Shown one piece after another: positions 1-9,776 of a stretch of 39,046 nt of DNA. A model generated the notes under the pieces. It searched no databases and was not told the origin of the DNA. It was given only the letters and a program-made list of their open reading frames with translations. The position numbers and the translations under genes were made by a program. This DNA comes from Hondaea fermentalgiana (taxonomy: Eukaryota; Sar; Bigyra; Thraustochytrida; Thraustochytriidae). Position 1 is the stretch's first letter; every line of letters begins with the position of its first letter. The stretch covers positions 86,905 through 125,950 of the forward strand of contig NPFB01000154.1 in the NCBI GenBank assembly GCA_014084085.1, in the 5' to 3' direction.

Positions 1-132
1 GGGAGAGGAGGCCGAGGCAGGCGCGCGCGCGCGCGGGGAAGTCCTGCAAGGCCTGCACGAGCTCGTGCTCGCGCCCCCGCGCTCAAGCAGATCGCCAACG
101 TCGAGAAGGGGGACGCGAGGGCGCCGACGGCT

Positions 133-3100
133 ATGCAGCCTGACTTGCTGCCGGCTGGGGAGAGGGACTTCGAAGCGGACGGGGAGGTGTTCTTCTCTCC
201 GCTTGACGCGCCATACTCGCCGTATACGTTCTCGGACTACTCCGGTGAGCATAGCGAGTACTTGACATCGCCTGCTTCCGGAGGCGAAGTCGGCAGTGAG
301 CACGATTCACGACAGGACCTGGATTCGCAGCTTCAGATCCAGCAACAAGACCAGCATTACTATCCGTACCAGCAGTACCAGCAGCCCTATCACCTTCAGC
401 ATCAGGACGCATCGGGATTGTTGGCCCCCAAGCTTGGGACTCAAGACCAGACTCATATCCCGGGCGAAGAGGTGACGTCCATGGACAATGATGCTCACGG
501 AAACAGCGGGATTCATCGTCCGATCATCGAGGAGCAATACGACCACGCCTTTGACGACATCATAGATCTTCTCGACGATGACTTGACAGCCTTTGAACGC
601 CAAGGCGAGCAAACAACTTCCAGCATTTCAAGCGCCGCTCTGAACCCCAACAACATTGGTGCCGGACTCTTTGATCACAATCATTCTTCGCACAGCAATC
701 TCTCGCCTGATCACCTCTCATCGGACTTTCAGGGCTTTGACTCTAACGGGGCCCAGGTAGATTTGCAGCATACGCGGTCTCAAGACGACAAGGCGCACGC
801 AGGTCTCTTGACGTATGCAGCACCTTCCTTGAGTATTTCAAGCAAGAGTTTCGAGTCAAAACGTTCCGACAGCGAGGGTCGTGTTCCCGTCAAATACGAA
901 CATCAATCACTCGCGCCTGAGGGCGCAATTTCGATGCCGGATGCACAAGGAGAACAAACAAGGGAACACGCCGCACTTGGCAATGGCAATAGCAATGGGC
1001 ACACCGACTTTTTCGAAAACCTTGAATACGTGCTCGATCCTTACATTGATGAGCCCGGGGCTGCTCCATACGGGTCACAACGTTCTTCCGCACAAGCGCC
1101 AGCGTCTTCGTCCAGCGCCATGCATGGTCCGAGCTCGTCTTCCTCCTCCTCTTCTTCTTCTTCTTCTTCTTCATCTTCACTCTCGACATCCTCGGCCATA
1201 CCCTCGAAAATGCCTTCGCCCCCGGCACCGCCGCCGATGATTCGGTCTCGCGAGGTCTCCGAAACGAGCGAGGTATCTATGCCCAGACAACCAGAGCCAC
1301 TCGAAGATGCTGTGGGGTCCTCGGCGCAGCTGTCTTTCAGGTCAAGCTTTCACCCCAAGTATTGGCGCAACGACCGCAAAAATCTGCAATGCTTTCCGAT
1401 GTGTCCCGAATTCGGCGACTATTATACAATGCGCGTCACGGGACAACGCCACAGCATCAGTGGGGGAGGCACTTGCAGCAGCAAAGTTGAGGCCACGCTG
1501 AGCGGCGCAAATGTGGATCTGCAGCGGGTCACAGCGCTCTCGCGCATTGATCTTGCGACGCAAGATGGACGCTTGACGTCCATACGACCTGGCATGGTGC
1601 TGAGCTCAGACAGCTTCCAGTCGCTCGTCAAGCACTGTCTTCGGGGAAGAGTGGACGCGCAATCCGACGGTAGCGCCCTCATCACCTTCAAGGCCACTTG
1701 CTGGAAACTTAATGTTACCTTGTCCAAGAAGCGAAGACCAAAAGACAAACCTGATCTCGCTCCAAAATATTCCTTTGAAGTGATTTGCGCAGAGCAACTT
1801 CCGGATGGGTCGATGAGAATCATTTCAAACGTTCTCTCACGATACTTTTGCATTGCTAGCACGCGCACGCTGGCTCGCGAACTCGAAGCCTCGCAATCTT
1901 CTGAAAACGGCGTTGAAAAGGGATCCGCCTCGCCTAGCTCATCATCAAGTCGAGGACCCAAACGAGCACATGATCCTGGTGACGAATCCGAAACGTCAAA
2001 GCGGTCCCGTCCTCTTGCGCAGGAGGAGAGAATGGAGTTTAACAGCGTCGAGCATACGCATGATATTGTTCCACTACCTGTCCAACGACAAACGGAAGAG
2101 CGTGTCGGTCGCGCGCACAATGTCTACAAGGTACAAGAGCAGACCTTGGAGGTTGATCGCGGACAGGGCAAGGCTGGGACCCCACGAGCTTTTGGCGAAC
2201 CTGTTTCACCAGGCAGCGACGACGAAGAAGAAGAAGACGGAAACGGTGGTGTGGGCGAGCATGATGGCGAGGAGGAGGAGAAGAAAGACGAAACGGACAG
2301 AGAATTGGATTCGAAGGACAACGACTGCTCCGCACGTGGGTCGGAAACAAATGCAGACCAGGATCAAGATGAATCAAGCAAAATGCGCGAAATACAAGGA
2401 GGCGCAACTGGCGCAAGGGCGGCCGCCAACATCACTCGGTACCGCAGCAGTGGCGGTAACCTTAAAATCGACAGTGACAATACTGAAGAGGAGACCCGGG
2501 CAAGCGTGAAGACGCCGGCCTCGCCGCTTCAAGATGAACACGTTGGAGGAGATTGTGAGGAACGTATGCAGACGGGTCTCCCGGCCATCGCGGCTCGCCC
2601 TGCTAATGATGAAGATACAGAGTACCCTCTAGCAAACGTGACTTCGGAGAATGCGGGATTGTCACAGCGCCATTCTAGTATCCTCATGCAGGATCCACGT
2701 CAGCCTGTGCATCCCTTGATCATCGAAGATGCAATGGTGAGCCCGTCCGAAGAGCACAGCGTTGTGGTCGCGTACTTGTATTGCTTCTTTTTTGGTATCT
2801 TTGGCGCGCATCACTTTTATCTCGGACGGACCTCCTGGGGTATCTTTTACGCATGCACGCTTGGCATCATGGGTCTAGGCTGGCTCTTTGATATGATTCG
2901 TATGCCTTCTCTCGTGCAACGCGTGGACAGTGGCGATATGGCGCCTTGCTCGTTGCAAGAGACCTATGTGCTTTGGCTTACCTTCGGCTGCTTTGGTGCG
3001 CATCGCTTTGCGCTTGGCCATTACAAGTGGGGATTGTACTATCTTTTTACAGTAGGCGGCCTGGGCCTAGGTTGGCTTGCGGACGCCTTCCGATTGCCAG

Positions 3101-3432
3101 AAATGCATCACGCAATGCTCGTTCGGGGCGACCACTATGAACGGGACTATTCACTCGTCGACGCTTACATTCTTTGGCTTCCGCTCGGTCTCTTTGGCGC
3201 TCATCGCTACTATATTGGCGACTATACGTGGGGGCTGGTGTATACGTTCACTTTTGGCCTTTTGGGCATTGGTTGGATCCAAGACGCCTTCCGTTTGCCG
3301 GATATGATTCGCTCTAAACAGCAGATGCTCGAGTTGCAGCGCCGACCTCCGACGCTAGCTCAAGATCGGGATCATCATGACGGAGGAGGTCTTGCCGCAG
3401 GTGGAGATATTGAAATGCAGAACTTGAGCTAG
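133..3432 (+). CDS. Triple TM2-domain membrane protein with long soluble N-terminal half
   Basis: The 1099-residue frame starts at the first ATG. The same frame is open without a stop back to base 1, so the true start may lie upstream. Residues 1-395 are Gln/Ser/Asp-rich, with a pure Ser run near 335-350. Residues ~400-585 form a folded-looking, Cys-containing, beta-rich region that I do not recognise. Residues ~590-875 are acidic and polar (Glu run near 697). The C-terminus has three TM2 domains at ~877-930, 943-995 and 1008-1062. Each has two hydrophobic helices, a GxFGAHxxxLG-type turn and a GLGWLxDxxRxP ending. TM2 proteins are membrane proteins of poorly defined function, and most have one copy. 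The soluble half resembles a regulatory protein, so membrane tethering is an inference. Confidence is high for TM2 and low for the role of the rest. Confidence 0.85.
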   Translation: MQPDLLPAGERDFEADGEVFFSPLDAPYSPYTFSDYSGEHSEYLTSPASGGEVGSEHDSRQDLDSQLQIQQQDQHYYPYQQYQQPYHLQHQDASGLLAPKLGTQDQTHIPGEEVTSMDNDAHGNSGIHRPIIEEQYDHAFDDIIDLLDDDLTAFERQGEQTTSSISSAALNPNNIGAGLFDHNHSSHSNLSPDHLSSDFQGFDSNGAQVDLQHTRSQDDKAHAGLLTYAAPSLSISSKSFESKRSDSEGRVPVKYEHQSLAPEGAISMPDAQGEQTREHAALGNGNSNGHTDFFENLEYVLDPYIDEPGAAPYGSQRSSAQAPASSSSAMHGPSSSSSSSSSSSSSSSSLSTSSAIPSKMPSPPAPPPMIRSREVSETSEVSMPRQPEPLEDAVGSSAQLSFRSSFHPKYWRNDRKNLQCFPMCPEFGDYYTMRVTGQRHSISGGGTCSSKVEATLSGANVDLQRVTALSRIDLATQDGRLTSIRPGMVLSSDSFQSLVKHCLRGRVDAQSDGSALITFKATCWKLNVTLSKKRRPKDKPDLAPKYSFEVICAEQLPDGSMRIISNVLSRYFCIASTRTLARELEASQSSENGVEKGSASPSSSSSRGPKRAHDPGDESETSKRSRPLAQEERMEFNSVEHTHDIVPLPVQRQTEERVGRAHNVYKVQEQTLEVDRGQGKAGTPRAFGEPVSPGSDDEEEEDGNGGVGEHDGEEEEKKDETDRELDSKDNDCSARGSETNADQDQDESSKMREIQGGATGARAAANITRYRSSGGNLKIDSDNTEEETRASVKTPASPLQDEHVGGDCEERMQTGLPAIAARPANDEDTEYPLANVTSENAGLSQRHSSILMQDPRQPVHPLIIEDAMVSPSEEHSVVVAYLYCFFFGIFGAHHFYLGRTSWGIFYACTLGIMGLGWLFDMIRMPSLVQRVDSGDMAPCSLQETYVLWLTFGCFGAHRFALGHYKWGLYYLFTVGGLGLGWLADAFRLPEMHHAMLVRGDHYERDYSLVDAYILWLPLGLFGAHRYYIGDYTWGLVYTFTFGLLGIGWIQDAFRLPDMIRSKQQMLELQRRPPTLAQDRDHHDGGGLAAGGDIEMQNLS

Positions 3433-4564
3433 CTTGCTTGCATTCCTTTGCTTTTGGTATTGTTCTTTTACCTTCAGCACGTGTCATGAATCTGTATTTC
3501 TACTTTTTGTCTTGTCGATTGAATTTCTTGTCTCTCTGGCAATCCTCGCAAGCGAGCTGTCCAACAGTCGCGCGTAGTTCGGTCTCCAAGATTTACTTTT
3601 TGACATCAACCGATTGTTATGGTAGTGTGTATCCTTAACGCGCAAGAGTTGGGCGCGGGCCCCGAGCGTGGCATGGATTCTCCGAATCCGTCTCGGTGTC
3701 GGTCTCAGTGACCCGAGGCTAATCGTGTTTGCATTCTGATGTCTGAGATCTGTCTTCGTGCCGTGTACCCTTCACTACATTCCCGCCAGACCCATTCATT
3801 CACCGTCAATGTTTCCCCTCCCAGCTTCCCACCTCACTCCTCTCCCGCATTCCTCGTCAAGATCCCATTTCTCCTTGATCGTCACCCCTTTCCTCTCTGC
3901 AGACGAGGTCCTCCACGTCGCCCTCGCGCTGGCCGTCAGGCAAGGCCCAGCCCTGGAGCGGCCGTTTGTTTACTCCCGCTGCTGCTGCCGCCGCTCCTGC
4001 TGCTTCACGATGCCGATGTCCAGCCTCGGTCTTCGTCTTCGGCTGCTGCAGGGGCTGCGCGAGCGGTCGTCCTCGGCCAGGTGGCGAGGCCTGCGATACC
4101 GGCCTTGCCGTCGACGTTGGCCTTGTCGCGGTGTGTCTGCATTGTGTGCCTGCCTCGTGCGACTGCTGTCTGTATGATACTGGACGTAGTAGCGTGTATG
4201 ACAGAGCGACTAGGAGGACAAGATAGATCGCTTCGGGCGGCAGAAGCCCAACGACCGCAGGCACCGCCGCGCCCGCCGCGCGAGCGAGCGAGCGAGCGCG
4301 CGAGTGCGCGAGTGCGCGAGCGAGCGCGGGAGCGAGCGCGCGCACGCCCGTCCGCCCGCGCGCGCGCGCCAGGCCCTCGTCCGCGCGAGCCGGCATCGCG
4401 AGCGACGAGGAGGAGCGCGGCAGCGTGCTGGTGGGCGTCGGCCTGTACGAGGGCGCCTTTGGAGGCAGGCGAGCCCGAAGCGAGCGCAGCGCAGGCGCGC
4501 CAGCCTGTCGTCCCCGGCGGCCCGCCGCAGCCCGTCGCCGCGCGCGCCTTTGGAGGCAGCCAGC
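3433..4564. other. Intergenic region between the TM2 gene and the WD40 gene
   Basis: This 1.1 kb stretch holds the presumed 3' UTR of the TM2 gene and the promoter and 5' UTR of the next gene. Composition moves from AT-moderate (3433-3650) to pyrimidine-rich (3770-3900) and then very GC-rich (4260-4560). Open frames cross it on both strands, but they encode only Arg/Ala/Ser- or Leu-rich low-complexity sequence and I do not call them as genes. Confidence 0.6.
4281..4345. repeat. GAGC/GCGC simple repeat upstream of the WD40 gene
   Basis: Degenerate tandem CGAG units are interspersed with GCGC, about 220 bases before the start codon of the WD40 gene. A similar GAGC/AAGC tract lies in the intron at 11916-12052, and a GAGC tract occurs near 22021-22045. 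Confidence 0.75.
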
Positions 4565-7500
4565 ATGGAGGCGCCCGCGCCCGTGGACGCCGCGACGGCG
4601 CCCGAAAAGGTCGACGAGGAGGCGAAGACCGAGGCCGAGAAACTGCCGCCGCAGGCCAACCAGGGCCAGCAGCAAGAGCAGCAGCAGCAAGAGGAGAAGG
4701 AGAAAAAGAAGGAGGACGAGGTGGCAGAGAAGCCCACGGCTGAAATGCAGCCCGTGCAGCAGGAGTCGCAGCAGCAGGAAGCAGTGGAGAATGGCAACAC
4801 CGGAAAGACCGAGGTGCCGACGAGCGCCCCCGCGGTGGCAGAGTCCACAGAGAGCAAGACAAATGTCAGTGAAATGGCCGGACCAGGGGACGCAGGAAAG
4901 GAAGACACAGCTCCTGCCGCTGCAACCGAGAAGAAGACGAGTGAGGACCAAATGGAAATTAGTGAACCCAATGGCGAAAAAAATACAGAGCCCACCGATA
5001 GCGTGTCCAAGAACCTCGAAGCTGTCCCAGCACCAAAAGAGACTGCTGGCAGCTCGCAAGCAGATGAAGATCAAACGCCGTTATCCTCCGCGAAAGAGGG
5101 CAATGCCGAGACGAGCGGTGCCGCCGCAACCAAGAACGACGAGGTGGATGAGGAAGACGCCGGAGACCTGGCTGGCGTCGAGACAGTGGATGGGGGTGAC
5201 ACCAAATGTCTCTGTGAGCTCATTGACACAAAGTCCCCCGCAGGTCTCTGCAAGTGGGCAGAGGAAAACGCCATCAAGGGTGTTGATGGCGACGTCTTTG
5301 CTCAGTTCGAGGGCAAGATGTTGACGCTGCCGGCGCCCGGCACGAAAAAGGAGGGCGTAGACCTCCGGGCCGCGTGGACAGATCAGCTCGGCATGAAAGA
5401 GGACGAACTCAAGGCTCTTGACTCGCCGGCGCTGCTTCGATGGACGCATTTTCCCGCCATCCAGTTCCAGCTCTCGAGCAAGCGGCCGTGGCGGCTTCTG
5501 CCGACGGTAACGCGATCGCCATCGCACTCGAACTCGCAACTCATCATGGCTGGCCCAAACTTTGGTCGAGGTGTTCCAATCCCAAGTCAAAAGCTACACA
5601 CCAAGATGAAGGTCATTAGTCTCTCTGTGCGATTGAGTAAAAAACTCAAATTCCACGCACGCCAGAAACTGCGCGAAGAGGGAAAACTCAAGCGCAAAAA
5701 TGTCGATCTCAAGCGCAAGGCCCGGAAAAGCTTGGGGAGCGTGGCTGATGGCGATGAGAATGAGAATGAGAACGACGGTCCGATCAAGAAAAAGGCGAAG
5801 CGCAACAGCTCGGATCGTCGCATGTATCACAACCACAACATGTGTATTTGTGAACTCTTGACAACCTCAAGCAAGCCAGGCCAGTGCCGCGTTGTTGAGC
5901 CGGCTGTTGAAGATCTCGGTTATGGGCGTCTCGCGGGCCTCATGTCCCAGCTCCCACGGCCCTCCGCCACGGTTGGCAATATCAATGTGCGCGAGCGTTG
6001 GCTAGAGCACCTAGGCATCACCGAGGCGGAGATCCAGGAGCTGAATCGCTCGCACATCCAGGTCCGGTGGACGCACTTTCACCCATACTTTTTCAACAAG
6101 GGAGCAAAAATGCGCCGTCTGCAGCATACTGTCAAGGTTGTCCCCGAGCACGCACCCGAAGACATCATCGCGTTGGGCCCGCATCGCGGACGCGCTGTTC
6201 CTGTGCCTTGCATGAAAATCACAGGCGACAAAGTCGAATTCACAGAGCCCCCGCGTCCGTCCGAAACCGACTCTGTGGCGGACCAAGAGGGCGCAGAGGA
6301 CAACTTGTTTGGCAGCGAGAGCGAGGGCGAAGACCAGGATGCCGACTCGGATGACTCGGACGGCGAGCAACCCGGGAAAACCAACGGAAGCGTATCGACC
6401 CCCGTGCCGAAGAAACGCAAAATGTCCATGGATAAGTCGTCCTTGCTGGGCAGCGGCAGTCGCGCGCGACGCACGCGCAGCGGACTCAACTCGGGCCCCA
6501 TGTGTGTTTGCGAACTCTTGCCGTGCACACCGCCTGCAGGATACTGCAAGATTGTCGAAGGCGAGGCCGCGGATAATGGCCTCACTTGGTTAGAAGGCCT
6601 CACGATCCAACTCCCTGCCCACGGCCAGGAACTCGGTGGCATCAAGCTTCGCGACCGCTGGTTGGAACACTTGGGCATCACAGATGACCAGATCGAGCAG
6701 CTGAACCGCAAAATGGTCCATGTGCGCTGGACACATTTTCCCGCGTCTTTTTTTCGCCTCATTGGAACTCGGAACCGTCAGCTGCGGCGGCTGCGGAAAA
6801 GCGTTCCCGTGCATCCTGGACATGTTCTCGCGGATACAATTACGGAAACCATGGCCATTCCCGTGCCATGCGCCAAAATTGGACCCGAGTATCCAGCGCC
6901 CACTGCAGAGGACGCACCGGCGCCAAACGTGTTTGCGCTAAAGGAAGGTGCTCCGGCAAGGGACGCCGACTCTGTCAACGAATCGGCCTCGCACGCGGAT
7001 CGCATGGACGATATGGACGACAGAAGCGCAACTCCTGCGGGTAAACCGACGCGCGACGTGCGCTTCAAGTATCGAAAGAGCAGTTGCATTTGCGAGTTGA
7101 TCCACATTTACTCGCAGCCTGGCTTGTGCAAGGAAGTGGAGCCCCGTCTCGCCGCAAATGGAAACGAGTGGCTCGAGGGGCTCTCGGTTCATCTTCCCAA
7201 GCCGGAGACCACGCGTAACGAGATCAATATGCGCGAGCGCTGGCTTGCACATCTTGGCATCACCGAAGAACAAGTCGACGCGCTTGGGCTGCGCAACGTT
7301 GACGTGCGCTGGACGCATTTTCCGCCCCGATTTTTTACCCTTACGGACAAGAACATGCGCAAGCTGCAGTTCATGGTGGACCCCGAAAAACGCCATCACG
7401 ACGAGGACATTGCACCCTATGGCAGGTACCGCGGCCTGGCCATTCCGGTACCCTGTGTGAATCTCGAAAAGGATTTGGGCGACCTGCCCGAGTTGGCGCC

Positions 7501-9604
7501 TCCGTTGCTGCCGGAGAGCACGACCCGTGCCAATGGAACGCCGGCAGATCACTCGCGGGCCACAACGCCCGTGCCAATGGCGAAACGGCTTGGGGCCTCA
7601 GCTGCCGACGATGTCGCCGACGATGCGAGCGGGGTGCGGGGCACGGATAGCAATGCCGGCGACGGTACTGGGCCGTCGCGGCATTACAACACAGCATCGT
7701 GCGTCTGCGAGCTGGCCCCGTGCAAAAGTCCAGCAGGCATGTGCCGCGAGGCAGAAGGCTTGCTTGCAGCGCGAGGCTTTGAGTGGCTCGCGGGTACGAT
7801 GTCTGCAATCCCCAAGTCAAACAGTGTCAAGAGCGGCGTCAAGCTCCGGGAACGCTGGCTGGCGCACCTGGGTGCGGACGAAGACACGCTTTCGAGTCTT
7901 CGTCGCAAAGACATTTACGTGCGGTGGACGCACTTTCCGCCGAAGTTCTTCAAAAAGGGCGGCAAGATGCGCAAACTACAGTTTACCGTCGAGCAGGACG
8001 ACCGTCATGAGCCAGATGACATTATCAAGTTCGGGCCGCATCGCGGTCGCGCCATTCCGGTGCCTGTGGTGGACATTCAGGCGCTCATGGACGAGGCCGG
8101 CGTCGGTGAGGTCGCTGCCCTGGCAAGCGAAGCCCGGGCCACGTTTGCCGGGGCCAATGGTGCAGCAGAACCCTCGAGTGCTGCGGTGATGCGCGCACGT
8201 AAGACTTTGCGTAATGGATCTGCGGGCGGTGCCATGGCGGCTAAACACGGATCTATGACGTTGGCAGAGATGGTGGCAGCGACCGAGGAGGATGACAACG
8301 AGGATGCACGCTCACTTTCGTCAACCGGCGACGAGGAGTTGCCCTTAACGCGAGGTGAGCGGGAAGCTCGACTCAAAGACATTTCCTCTGGTGCAGCTGA
8401 CGCTCTTCCTAATCCAGCGGATGTCACTGAAGGCGAGCGCAATGAGGAGTATGTCCTTTGGGCCAAGTATGCACCCCTCATGTACGATTTTGTCATCACA
8501 CAACAATTCTCTTGGCCTGCTCTGTCGTGCGCGTGGATCGAGATGAATGAGGTGACAGCTCCTCGGTCAGCGTTCTGGACGGGTGCAAATCGTGGCGATG
8601 GAAGCAAGGGCGACGAGATTGCCATCACCTCGGTGCAGCTTCCTCGCGAAGGGGCGCATGGTAGCGCCCTTGAAGATGAGGCGGCCTCGGCCTCGTCGTT
8701 TTGCGGGTCGTATCTGGGCGATGTCGAATACGGAGCTCGCTACCGCATCGGAACGGACATTCACCGCATTCGTACAATGCCGCAGGACCCGTATGTTGCT
8801 GCTTGCTTTGCAGCATCGACGGACATTCACATTGTGCGGGTAAATCCTTCCTTGACAGATGTGGTGACTGCCTTTTCGATCAAAACCGTGCACAAGGACC
8901 CAGGCTATGGTCTGAGCTGGAACAAGCTGAAGCGCGGCGCGCTACTTTCGAGCAGCGACGATGGTCTGGTTGCGAGTTGGGATTTGCACCGCAAAAAGGA
9001 GATTGTGCACTATGAGGACTTGCAAGGCGTGGCAGTGAACGAGGTGGCGTGGATGTACCATTCCCCTCACGAGTTTGCCTGTGTCGACGACAAGGGCGTC
9101 ATCAGCTTTGGTGACGTGCGCACGTCGTCACTGGTGCGTTTTTCGAGGACTTCAGCCTCGGGCGGTGCAGAAGGCGCCTCGGTGGGAGTGAACTGTATGA
9201 GCTTTGCGCCTGCAGACGGAAACCGCCTCGTCACTGGCAACGCCGCAGGCGCAGTGGAAATGTGGGACCGGCGAAAACTGCAAACGCCTGTCTTGGTGCT
9301 CGAGCACCACAAGGATGATGTATTGGGCATCGCGTGGAACCCTAGTTTGCCGCATGTTGTGGCGTCTTGTGGCGACGATGGGCGTGTTTGTCTCTGGGAC
9401 GTCAGCGGCAAGGCCGTCAGCAGCGCGGAGTTGACGGATACCAAGGACATTGACGGCCCGCCCGAACTCTTCTTTCTGCATGGCGGCCACACGGATAAGG
9501 TCTTTGACTTGGCTTGGTGCCCTGACGACCCCTGGAGCCTCGTGACAACGGCGGAGAACAATATTGTGCAGGTGTGGGCGCCGGCCAAGTCTCTTCGCAT
9601 TTAA
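4565..9604 (+). CDS. RBBP4/MSI1-like WD40 protein with five Cys-rich repeat modules
   Basis: I chose the ATG at 4565 (1679 residues). The frame stays open upstream only through GAGC-repeat sequence with no ATG. Residues 1-200 are Glu/Gln/Lys-rich and disordered. Five related modules of ~123 residues begin at about 215, 427, 647, 841 and 1046. Each has CxCEL, a third Cys 11 residues after the second (PAGxC), an RERWLxHLGI helix, RWTHFPxxFF, and in most copies an RGRAxPVPC end. After an acidic linker, ~1290-1325 matches the histone H4-binding helix of the RBBP4/MSI1 family (EEYVLWAKYAPLMYDF). WD40 repeats then run to the end, and the last blade has the family-like GHTDKVFDLAWCPDDPW. Family members are histone chaperone subunits of CAF-1, PRC2 and HDAC complexes, usually ~400-450 residues. 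This one is about four times longer. A nuclear chromatin role is inferred. I do not recognise the module. Confidence 0.88.
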   Translation: MEAPAPVDAATAPEKVDEEAKTEAEKLPPQANQGQQQEQQQQEEKEKKKEDEVAEKPTAEMQPVQQESQQQEAVENGNTGKTEVPTSAPAVAESTESKTNVSEMAGPGDAGKEDTAPAAATEKKTSEDQMEISEPNGEKNTEPTDSVSKNLEAVPAPKETAGSSQADEDQTPLSSAKEGNAETSGAAATKNDEVDEEDAGDLAGVETVDGGDTKCLCELIDTKSPAGLCKWAEENAIKGVDGDVFAQFEGKMLTLPAPGTKKEGVDLRAAWTDQLGMKEDELKALDSPALLRWTHFPAIQFQLSSKRPWRLLPTVTRSPSHSNSQLIMAGPNFGRGVPIPSQKLHTKMKVISLSVRLSKKLKFHARQKLREEGKLKRKNVDLKRKARKSLGSVADGDENENENDGPIKKKAKRNSSDRRMYHNHNMCICELLTTSSKPGQCRVVEPAVEDLGYGRLAGLMSQLPRPSATVGNINVRERWLEHLGITEAEIQELNRSHIQVRWTHFHPYFFNKGAKMRRLQHTVKVVPEHAPEDIIALGPHRGRAVPVPCMKITGDKVEFTEPPRPSETDSVADQEGAEDNLFGSESEGEDQDADSDDSDGEQPGKTNGSVSTPVPKKRKMSMDKSSLLGSGSRARRTRSGLNSGPMCVCELLPCTPPAGYCKIVEGEAADNGLTWLEGLTIQLPAHGQELGGIKLRDRWLEHLGITDDQIEQLNRKMVHVRWTHFPASFFRLIGTRNRQLRRLRKSVPVHPGHVLADTITETMAIPVPCAKIGPEYPAPTAEDAPAPNVFALKEGAPARDADSVNESASHADRMDDMDDRSATPAGKPTRDVRFKYRKSSCICELIHIYSQPGLCKEVEPRLAANGNEWLEGLSVHLPKPETTRNEINMRERWLAHLGITEEQVDALGLRNVDVRWTHFPPRFFTLTDKNMRKLQFMVDPEKRHHDEDIAPYGRYRGLAIPVPCVNLEKDLGDLPELAPPLLPESTTRANGTPADHSRATTPVPMAKRLGASAADDVADDASGVRGTDSNAGDGTGPSRHYNTASCVCELAPCKSPAGMCREAEGLLAARGFEWLAGTMSAIPKSNSVKSGVKLRERWLAHLGADEDTLSSLRRKDIYVRWTHFPPKFFKKGGKMRKLQFTVEQDDRHEPDDIIKFGPHRGRAIPVPVVDIQALMDEAGVGEVAALASEARATFAGANGAAEPSSAAVMRARKTLRNGSAGGAMAAKHGSMTLAEMVAATEEDDNEDARSLSSTGDEELPLTRGEREARLKDISSGAADALPNPADVTEGERNEEYVLWAKYAPLMYDFVITQQFSWPALSCAWIEMNEVTAPRSAFWTGANRGDGSKGDEIAITSVQLPREGAHGSALEDEAASASSFCGSYLGDVEYGARYRIGTDIHRIRTMPQDPYVAACFAASTDIHIVRVNPSLTDVVTAFSIKTVHKDPGYGLSWNKLKRGALLSSSDDGLVASWDLHRKKEIVHYEDLQGVAVNEVAWMYHSPHEFACVDDKGVISFGDVRTSSLVRFSRTSASGGAEGASVGVNCMSFAPADGNRLVTGNAAGAVEMWDRRKLQTPVLVLEHHKDDVLGIAWNPSLPHVVASCGDDGRVCLWDVSGKAVSSAELTDTKDIDGPPELFFLHGGHTDKVFDLAWCPDDPWSLVTTAENNIVQVWAPAKSLRI

Positions 9605-9631
9605 TTTCAATTTTAATGGGGAACGAATAAC

Positions 9632-9637
9632 AATAAA
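9632..9637 (+). terminator. Possible polyadenylation signal of the WD40 gene
   Basis: AATAAA lies 28 bases after the stop codon, in a 172-base convergent gap between this gene and the minus-strand TIR gene. The hexamer is common in AT-rich DNA, so this is suggestive only. Confidence 0.4.
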
Positions 9638-9776
9638 AAAGGAACAAGTAAAGAAACCGAGACGCGAGCAAAGCACGCCGCAATGATTATCGGTGACGGA
9701 ACGATGTAGCGGCTTATGCTCGCTGTTAAAATATGTTTCATGATCTTTTTTTCATTTCTTTTCTTCCCATCTCGTG

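Noticed and set aside
3739..4743. 334-codon plus-strand frame
   Set aside because: Mostly Arg/Ala/Ser/Pro low complexity across the promoter and in a different frame from the WD40 gene. No motif.
3857..5074. 405-codon minus-strand frame with long Leu runs
   Set aside because: It is the antisense of the Gln/Glu-rich start of the WD40 protein and the GC-rich leader. Composition is explained by the real gene, and no domain is visible.
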